Source: Caldifarciminota bacterium RBG_13_43_14
Lineage (GTDB): Bacteria > Hydrothermota > Tepidihabitantia > SM23-42
DNA length: 11,161 nucleotides
Reading direction: 5' to 3'
Assembly: GCA_001771735.1 (NCBI GenBank)
Contig: MEUM01000014.1
Coordinates: 1 to 11,161, forward strand
The notes beneath the pieces were generated by a model. The model was not told the DNA's origin. It did not search any database and worked only from the letters and a program-made list of their open reading frames with translations. Below, piece by piece: positions 6,232 through 11,161 of this stretch; within the stretch, counting starts at the first letter, position 1, and every line of letters starts with the position of its first letter. A program made the translations under genes and the position numbers.

Positions 6232-9063
6232 TTAACCGGCGGATAAGGCTGCAGTTATTTCCTCAACGATATTTTCCAATGTTCCTTTTCTTGATTTTTC
6301 TTTGATTGTGTTCATTTGATCATTGCTTATTTTTTCTCTTAAAACCTTTATTTTCTGCTCAGCCTGGGATTGAATGTCAGAACGACTTGCTGTCTGCTCA
6401 ATGATCAAAAAATAGATCAGAGCTATCATCTCAAAATTATTTTCGATTTCAAATAGTTCGACCATGGAATTCAGCACATCAAGGACGACCGGGACGGCCT
6501 TGGCCTTTAACAATACGGTCAAGGCACGACGATAATAACGGCCAGCCTCATTGTGCTTTCCGATTTTTATGGACATATCCCCGAGATTATGAAGAGTATT
6601 AGCCAGGCTTCGCAGATCGCCGATCTCTTCTTTAAGAACAAGACTTTGCCGATAAAGCACCTGGGCTTTTTCATAATCGCCGTTTTGTTCACTGATCATT
6701 CCAAGATTGTTCAGGCTTGAGGCAATACCGGATCGATCGCCTATTTCCTCCCTGATTGCCAGGCTTTTTTCGTACAATTCCTGTGCCTTTTTCGATTCGC
6801 TGAGTTTTTGCAGAACATTGCCCAGGTTATTCATCGATGTCGCAACCCCGCGCCGGTCATTGATCTGTTCTCTTATACGTAAAGCTTTTTCATGAAGGGT
6901 TTTTGCCTCCTCATGATTCCCCTGGCTGAACGCAACTACCGCCAGATTATTCAAAGATGTGGCGATACCGCGCTGATCATGCATCGAGGTTCTTATTTCG
7001 AGCACCTTTTGATGCAGATCTCGGGCATTTTCATACTCTCCGAGCCGGTAGGCGACAACACCAAGCTCATTAAAGGCATAAAGACTGTCCTTTTCCTGAT
7101 TAAATTCATGAAAAATCGCCAGGCTTTCTTTCAACGCTTCTCGAGCTGGGTGATATTGTGAAAGACGTCGATATATGCCGCCCAGTCTCATTAAATATCG
7201 TGCGAATAATAATTTTATATCACCGGACGGCCACTGTTCATCGAATTTTATGCGAAACATTTCCACGGTCATACGGAATAGCTGTTCTGCTTCCTGCAAC
7301 CAACCCTGTATTTCAAAATAAAAATAAAGCCCCTTCATCATTTTCTCGAGTTCCGGCAACATTTGATTTTCGACGGCATAACGCCAGGCAGCTTTCAGAT
7401 CAACGATCTCAAGGCTGATTGCTTTCAAGGTTTCGGATACATTACTGCTTATTGAGGACTCGGATTTGTATAGAAAATCGGCGTAATATTCACAATGTGC
7501 CGGATATAATTCTTTCTGCAGTGCATCATTCTCGCCCAGTCGTTCATTTGCGTACTGACGAAGTATTTTAAGCATTTCATGGCGACCCTGGGCATTGCGT
7601 CGTATCAGAGATTTGTCAGCAATATTGGTTAGTTCACGTAATGAAGAGCCGGTCACCTTTTCCGCTGCCTCACGGGTAAAGCTACCCTTGAACACGCCCA
7701 GACTAACAAATACTCTTTGTTCCTTTAAAGATAATAGATCCCATGAATAGTCAAAGACCGCGCGCAGGCTTTGATGCCGCTTTGGCATATCGCGCAGGTT
7801 TGTACTCAAGAAATCCAATCCTTTTTCGATCTCCTGACATATTTCTGAGCAGGAAAGCGAACGAGCCCAGGATGCTGCTAATTCAATGCCCAATGGAATT
7901 CCGTCAACCAGACGGCAGATCCTGCCGACTGATCGTCTATCCTCATTGGTCATGTTGAAATCGGGGTTTACCCGCTGCGCGCTTTGTATGAAAAGCTGTA
8001 TTGCGCTGTAGGCATCATATTCATCAATATTACCATTGGGTGGATAATCCATGCCCCGGATATCAACTATCCACTCTCCTTTAAGGTGAAGATGCTCACG
8101 GGATGTGATCAGGAACTTGATCCGGCGAGCGTGTTCGAATATTTCGGTCAGAAGTTCAGCCTCGGAGATCAAATGCTCAAAATTATCCAGCAATATAAGC
8201 ATATGTTTTTCCCGAAGATAATTCAATAATTGCAATTTTGGATCTTCGCGGCTATAAAAAGAGAATTTCAAGGCATCGGCGATAGTGAAAACCAGAAATT
8301 GTATCGAACTGATATTCATCGAATCGAGCGGGATGAAATAAACGCCATGCCTGAATTTATCGATCTTCTCAGCCGCAACCTGCAAGGCTAATCGGGTTTT
8401 TCCAATCCCGCCCGGCCCAACCAGATTGACAATACGGCATTTGGGATCATCAAGATATTTGGAAAGCTCATGTACCTCTTTTTCCCGGCCAATGAATAGT
8501 GTCGGCTGAGGCGGCAAATTATGAGGATGAGCCGATAATGAACGGATCGTTGGAAAATCCTTAAGCGGTAGTTCGGGATGCAATATTTGATATATTGGCT
8601 GGGGTTCACCCAGATCGATAAGCATATGAACGCCAAGATCACGGATCTCTGCTCCTTGCGGCAATGAACAACTATTGATAACCTCTGCGGTCAATAAAAT
8701 CTGACCGCCCCAGGCGGCTTCCATGATCCGGGCAGTGCGATTCAAAACCTCGCCAAAATAATCCGCACCCCTTTTTTCAACCTCACCGGCATGGAGTGCG
8801 ATGCGAATCCTGAGCTCGCCGATCTGCCCCCAATTCTCCGCGGCAAAACGCTTCTGTATCTCAAGCGCGCAATGCAAGGGCGCGCCTTGCTCAAAAACAG
8901 CAAAAATACCGTCACCGGTATGTTTGAAGATTTCACCATCATATGATTCAATAATATTACTTAAAAGTGCATCATGGCGTGCCAGCACTGAACCCATAGC
9001 GCTGTGATACTTCTCCCATTTTTCCGTGGATTTTTCAATGTCGGTAAGAAGAAAAATCGGCAT
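6232..9063 (-). CDS. Class III nucleotide cyclase - STAND (NB-ARC-like) ATPase - TPR protein
   Basis: A 943-residue soluble signalling protein. Residues 1-165 are a class III cyclase: metal-binding Asp in FLLTDIEKST (Asp8) and HTGDG (Asp51), Lys47 and Asp101 (ADYFG) at the base-selecting positions expected for ATP, and Asn108/Arg112 of LNRTARI for the transition state. All key residues are present, so an active adenylate cyclase is likely. Residues 190-500 are a STAND/NB-ARC-like ATPase: Walker A GPGGIGKT (216-223), Walker B LILLDNFEH (289-297), FLITSRE (317-323) and the GLPL-like DGIPLGIELAA (387-397). Residues 570-855 hold TPRs, the last five as regular 40-residue units. No membrane helix, receiver or DNA-binding domain is visible. 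TPR-sensed ligand binding gating cAMP synthesis through the ATPase is inference. No Shine-Dalgarno sequence precedes the ATG. Confidence 0.9.
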   Translation of the reverse strand: MPIFLLTDIEKSTEKWEKYHSAMGSVLARHDALLSNIIESYDGEIFKHTGDGIFAVFEQGAPLHCALEIQKRFAAENWGQIGELRIRIALHAGEVEKRGADYFGEVLNRTARIMEAAWGGQILLTAEVINSCSLPQGAEIRDLGVHMLIDLGEPQPIYQILHPELPLKDFPTIRSLSAHPHNLPPQPTLFIGREKEVHELSKYLDDPKCRIVNLVGPGGIGKTRLALQVAAEKIDKFRHGVYFIPLDSMNISSIQFLVFTIADALKFSFYSREDPKLQLLNYLREKHMLILLDNFEHLISEAELLTEIFEHARRIKFLITSREHLHLKGEWIVDIRGMDYPPNGNIDEYDAYSAIQLFIQSAQRVNPDFNMTNEDRRSVGRICRLVDGIPLGIELAASWARSLSCSEICQEIEKGLDFLSTNLRDMPKRHQSLRAVFDYSWDLLSLKEQRVFVSLGVFKGSFTREAAEKVTGSSLRELTNIADKSLIRRNAQGRHEMLKILRQYANERLGENDALQKELYPAHCEYYADFLYKSESSISSNVSETLKAISLEIVDLKAAWRYAVENQMLPELEKMMKGLYFYFEIQGWLQEAEQLFRMTVEMFRIKFDEQWPSGDIKLLFARYLMRLGGIYRRLSQYHPAREALKESLAIFHEFNQEKDSLYAFNELGVVAYRLGEYENARDLHQKVLEIRTSMHDQRGIATSLNNLAVVAFSQGNHEEAKTLHEKALRIREQINDRRGVATSMNNLGNVLQKLSESKKAQELYEKSLAIREEIGDRSGIASSLNNLGMISEQNGDYEKAQVLYRQSLVLKEEIGDLRSLANTLHNLGDMSIKIGKHNEAGRYYRRALTVLLKAKAVPVVLDVLNSMVELFEIENNFEMIALIYFLIIEQTASRSDIQSQAEQKIKVLREKISNDQMNTIKEKSRKGTLENIVEEITAALSAG
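6505..7104 (-). repeat. Five in-frame 120-bp (40-residue) TPR repeat units within the cyclase gene
   Basis: Residues 654-853 of the cyclase-STAND-TPR protein fall into five consecutive 40-residue units without gaps. The middle units share a pattern of the type IxDRxGIAxSLNNLGxV followed by an EKAQxLYEKSLAIREE-like helix (kinesin-light-chain/TPR_12 style). The 120-bp period is visible in the DNA but the copies have clearly diverged. Unit borders are approximate. Confidence 0.75.
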
Positions 9064-9068
9064 TGAAT

Positions 9069-9096
9069 ATTCTAGCTAGTTTTTATTTATATTCAA
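9069..9096 (-). promoter_or_regulatory. Possible leaderless promoter of the cyclase gene
   Basis: On the - strand: TTGAAT (9091-9096), 16-nt spacer, TAGAAT (9069-9074). The hexamers match the consensus at four and five positions. Five bases separate the -10 from the ATG at 9063, the same distance as in argR, and there is no Shine-Dalgarno sequence. The region is A/T-rich, so a chance match is quite possible. Confidence 0.35.
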
Positions 9097-9129
9097 TAGA
9101 AAAAATAATTGCCGCGGTATTTTTTCTAT
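9096..9129 (-). terminator. 12-bp perfect inverted repeat after the Asp-box gene; possible terminator
   Basis: Arms ATAGAAAAAATA (9096-9107) and TATTTTTTCTAT (9118-9129) are exact reverse complements around a 10-nt, GC-rich loop containing CCGCGG. Read on the - strand, it lies 12 nt after the Asp-box gene stop and the 3' arm carries a run of six T. The stem is almost all A/T and no further T tract follows, so it is a poor classical terminator. It touches the -35 of the possible cyclase promoter, so it could instead be an operator. Confidence 0.35.
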
Positions 9130-9141
9130 CCGGTATTTGAA

Positions 9142-10572
9142 TTATTCGATCATTATTAATTTACGGGTGATCGACTGCCCATCTTTTTTCAAACGCACGA
9201 AGTATATGCCGCGAGCATTCAATTCCTTTACGCGTCGACCGTCGGCTTGATAAAATCGCAGTTCGGCATCACTCGGACTATAAATGATCCTTGAACTGCG
9301 CGTAAAAGGATTTGGAAAATTCAGCATGAAATCGATTTTTGGATTGGTTACAATTTGATCTTCCTTGACCGATACCAGATTCTGGGTCTTTGAGAAAAAC
9401 ACATCCGGATTGGATGAACCGTTGCGGCAGTCACACCACAGCGCGTATATATAACCAGCACTGGCTGCACTGGCAGTATAATCACCGATAAAGGTACCGG
9501 TATATGCTACTGTATCGGAAACTCGTTGATTCGCACTCCAGGTGATTCCTTGATCACTTGAATAAGCATAGTACTGGCCAATATAATAACGGCTGTGGCC
9601 TCGAGTATCATGCCACACCACATGAATATTATCACTAGGATCAACCGCCATCCAAGGATAGAATTGAAGCGTTGTATCACCGGCCGGAGTGTCATTTATT
9701 TTAACCGGTGCTGACCAGTTCGTACCCTGATTGGTCGACCGAGAAAAGAAAACGTCAAGCTGACCACTGCCCAAACGTGAATCGGCAAAGACCACATATG
9801 AATTACTGCGGTTAACACTGGTTTTAAAACATGGTATATTATTTAACCGGTACGGCGTTGAGGGCGGATTCCAGATCGCCGGAATAATTGTTTGTTGACC
9901 TTGCCAGGTCGTACCCATATTCGTTGATTTATTCAATCTAACATCCTGTGCACCCCACCCGACAAAAACCGTCGAATCCTGTCCACGAAATGGGGTGGTG
10001 CCATTACCGCCGCTGCCGACAACGATCCCGGCTGACCAGGTCGCACCATAATCAGTAGAACGCTTGAACTTAAGGCCATTTGAACCGCCGTATTCATACC
10101 AGGTAAAGAAAACATTATTTCCATCAATACAACCCCATGGTTTATCATCAAGAGTAGAAGAAGTGCCCGGATTAATATTCAATGACGGTCCCCAGGTTCG
10201 GCCCCAATCAATTGATTTGGTCAGAAAATTATCACCAACCATGGTATTTGGGTTGTATGACAACCATATATAATAAATTACGCCGAATTCATCGACCAGA
10301 ATGCAGGGATCACAATCCGACGGATAAGTCGGCTCAACCATTAGTGTTTCATGCCAGGTTGTACCGCCATCAGTTGAGGCGGCAAAACCGACATGATATG
10401 AACCCTGGCGACTATCATTCCATCCACCGCAGATCAAAGAATCGCCAAATATCGCCATCGTTGTTTCATTCTGATTACCATTACCCGGATCCTGGCTCAC
10501 CTGCACATTAATATTCCAGGGTGGATTGGCAAAAAGAATTGCGATAAAACCAAAAACGATCATCAATTTCAT
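9142..10572 (-). CDS. Exported six-Asp-box (BNR/sialidase-like) beta-propeller protein with compact T9SS-like sorting domain
   Basis: A 476-residue exported protein. A signal peptide occupies residues 1-15 (MKLMIVFGFIAILFA before NPPW). The body is a beta propeller with six Asp boxes of form SxDxGxTW at 66-73, 120-127, 172-179, 216-223, 279-286 and 338-345; the fourth and fifth have Asn in place of Asp. Blade strands carry a W/F-x-D-x-R motif (WNDSR 51-55, FADSR 262-266, WHDTR 320-324, WCDCR 379-383). Residues 418-476 start FPNPFTRSSRI and end RKLIMIE, a short sorting domain. Sialidase active-site residues (FRIP motif, Arg triad) are not recognisable, so enzyme activity should not be assumed; a glycan-binding or surface role is more cautious. 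The start is fixed by AAAGGAGG four bases upstream of the ATG. Confidence 0.85.
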   Translation of the reverse strand: MKLMIVFGFIAILFANPPWNINVQVSQDPGNGNQNETTMAIFGDSLICGGWNDSRQGSYHVGFAASTDGGTTWHETLMVEPTYPSDCDPCILVDEFGVIYYIWLSYNPNTMVGDNFLTKSIDWGRTWGPSLNINPGTSSTLDDKPWGCIDGNNVFFTWYEYGGSNGLKFKRSTDYGATWSAGIVVGSGGNGTTPFRGQDSTVFVGWGAQDVRLNKSTNMGTTWQGQQTIIPAIWNPPSTPYRLNNIPCFKTSVNRSNSYVVFADSRLGSGQLDVFFSRSTNQGTNWSAPVKINDTPAGDTTLQFYPWMAVDPSDNIHVVWHDTRGHSRYYIGQYYAYSSDQGITWSANQRVSDTVAYTGTFIGDYTASAASAGYIYALWCDCRNGSSNPDVFFSKTQNLVSVKEDQIVTNPKIDFMLNFPNPFTRSSRIIYSPSDAELRFYQADGRRVKELNARGIYFVRLKKDGQSITRKLIMIE

Positions 10573-10576
10573 ACTG

Positions 10577-10584
10577 CCTCCTTT
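10577..10584 (-). promoter_or_regulatory. Strong Shine-Dalgarno of the Asp-box gene
   Basis: On the - strand AAAGGAGG, the strongest ribosome binding site in the window, lies four bases before the ATG at 10572. The predicted transcription start (about 10583-10584) falls at its 5' edge, so the leader would be about 12 nt. Confidence 0.7.
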
Positions 10585-10589
10585 AGATT

Positions 10590-10617
10590 ATTTTATTACC
10601 CTGAACTTGATTGTCAA
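10590..10617 (-). promoter_or_regulatory. Promoter of the Asp-box gene
   Basis: On the - strand: TTGACA (10612-10617), 16-nt spacer, TAAAAT (10590-10595), in the 71-nt gap after the sigma-54-type regulator gene. The -35 is fully consensus and the -10 has five of six bases. This points to a housekeeping-type promoter rather than a sigma-54 (-24/-12) promoter, so the neighbouring activator is not obviously its regulator. Confidence 0.65.
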
Positions 10618-10643
10618 GCTTTGATATATCTGGGTATCAGCGA

Positions 10644-11161
10644 TTACAGACTGCCATTGAGTTTTCTTACGATCTCCAGATAACGATATACCTGCCGCCT
10701 TGATATTTTCAAACTGGCGCAGATCTTGTTAATATCTCCGTCATTAAGCAGATAATTATCATACACCAATTTGATTTTGAATTTCTGAATTTGTTCGTTG
10801 AATGAGAATTCAACCGAACTTTCAAGGCCCAGATCATCGGCCTCAATTATTCCATTATGGCACTTTATACATGCGTTCCTTAAAATCCCTTCCAGTTCCC
10901 GAACATTACCGGGGAAATCATATTTGATCATTTCCTGGAGAGCATCATCGCTCATTTTGATATCCCTATTGCCATATTCGCTTCGCATCCTTGACAGGAT
11001 CAAGATCACGAGCTCGGGAATTTCAGCTTTGCGCTCACGCAGGGCGGGGATTTTGATCACCGGTGCCGATAAGCGATAATACAGATCTGCCCGAAATAAT
11101 CTCCTCTTCACAAGATCACTCAGATCCTGATTTGTCGCGAAGAAGAAACGGATATCAATTA
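10644..11161 (-). CDS. Sigma-54-type AAA+ transcriptional activator, C-terminal part (5' end outside window)
   Basis: The open frame runs off the right edge; the GTG at 11111 is an internal Val, because the codons before it translate to IDIRFFFATNQDLSDL, the sensor I region (ATN) of bacterial enhancer-binding proteins. It continues FRADLYYRL, IPALRERKAEI and FPGNVRELEGILRNAC (sensor II helix), all typical of the NtrC-family AAA+ domain, and ends in a Fis-like helix-turn-helix (INKICASLKISRRQVYRYLEI). Family members remodel sigma-54 RNA polymerase holoenzyme using ATP and bind upstream sites through the HTH. The GAFTGA loop, Walker motifs and any sensory domain lie outside the window, so the signal is unknown and sigma-54 dependence is inferred from family likeness. 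It is read towards the Asp-box gene, which has its own promoter. Confidence 0.9.
   Translation of the reverse strand, partial: IDIRFFFATNQDLSDLVKRRLFRADLYYRLSAPVIKIPALRERKAEIPELVILILSRMRSEYGNRDIKMSDDALQEMIKYDFPGNVRELEGILRNACIKCHNGIIEADDLGLESSVEFSFNEQIQKFKIKLVYDNYLLNDGDINKICASLKISRRQVYRYLEIVRKLNGSL

Noticed and set aside
10182..10511. 109-residue open frame on the + strand
   Set aside because: It is fully inside the Asp-box gene in antisense; the Pro/His/Arg-rich translation reflects the complement of Asp/Gly/Trp codons.
9142..10572. Calling the Asp-box protein a sialidase
   Set aside because: Asp boxes are structural and occur in many non-enzymatic propellers; catalytic sialidase residues were not seen.
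10622..10639. TGATA...TATCA hairpin after the regulator gene as a terminator
   Set aside because: The stem is only 5 A/T-rich pairs with an 8-nt loop and no T tract on the - strand.
11109..11111. GTG at 11111 as the start of the sigma-54-type regulator
   Set aside because: Codons further upstream continue the conserved AAA+ sequence (FFFATNQDL) to the window edge, so this is an internal valine.
1..11161. CRISPR array, tRNA/rRNA, insertion sequence or prophage genes
   Set aside because: No regularly spaced short direct repeats, no cloverleaf or rRNA-like sequence, no terminal inverted repeats with transposase and no phage-type genes were found; the only tandem repetition is the coding TPR array.

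Overview
The window is a bacterial chromosome segment of moderate-to-low GC with closely packed genes on both strands. No RNA gene, CRISPR array, insertion sequence or phage gene was seen. Three things point to an uncultivated lineage of the FCB/WOR-3 (Stahlbacteria-like) type: two exported proteins ending in a type IX secretion (T9SS)-like C-terminal sorting domain, a GT-C glycosyltransferase fused to TPRs, and a large cyclase-STAND-TPR protein. This placement is inference from gene style; no phylogenetic marker is present.

Left part, + strand (1-2976): the 3' part of a small membrane-anchored protein, then a 509-residue multi-pass GT-C-type glycosyltransferase with C-terminal TPRs, 9 nt downstream. 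A separate promoter lying in the 3' end of that gene appears to drive a secreted protein built from a lamin-tail-like region, a carboxypeptidase-regulatory-like domain and a sorting domain.

Middle part (2995-6224): the last two steps of arginine synthesis, argG then argH, run on the - strand. The arginine repressor gene argR runs divergently on the + strand. The 118-bp region between them is very legible. It has two consensus sigma-70-type promoters (TTGACA-N16-TATAAT each). A near-perfect ARG box and a weaker one 21 bp away lie over the argG promoter and leader, and two half-conserved boxes, also 21 bp apart, lie over the argR promoter. The argR -10 element is so close to its ATG that the mRNA should be leaderless.

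Right part, - strand (6232-11161): a 943-residue soluble protein with a class III nucleotide cyclase, a STAND/NB-ARC-type ATPase and TPR repeats; then, upstream, an exported six-Asp-box (BNR) beta-propeller protein with an unusually compact sorting domain; then the C-terminal part of a sigma-54-type AAA+ activator that runs off the window. The cyclase gene also shows a possible leaderless promoter with the same geometry as argR.

No wholly new multi-gene system is evident. The most informative signals are the regulatory ones: the ARG-box layout, leaderless starts and a recurring exact 16-nt promoter spacer. The exported and signalling proteins have no predictable specific function.
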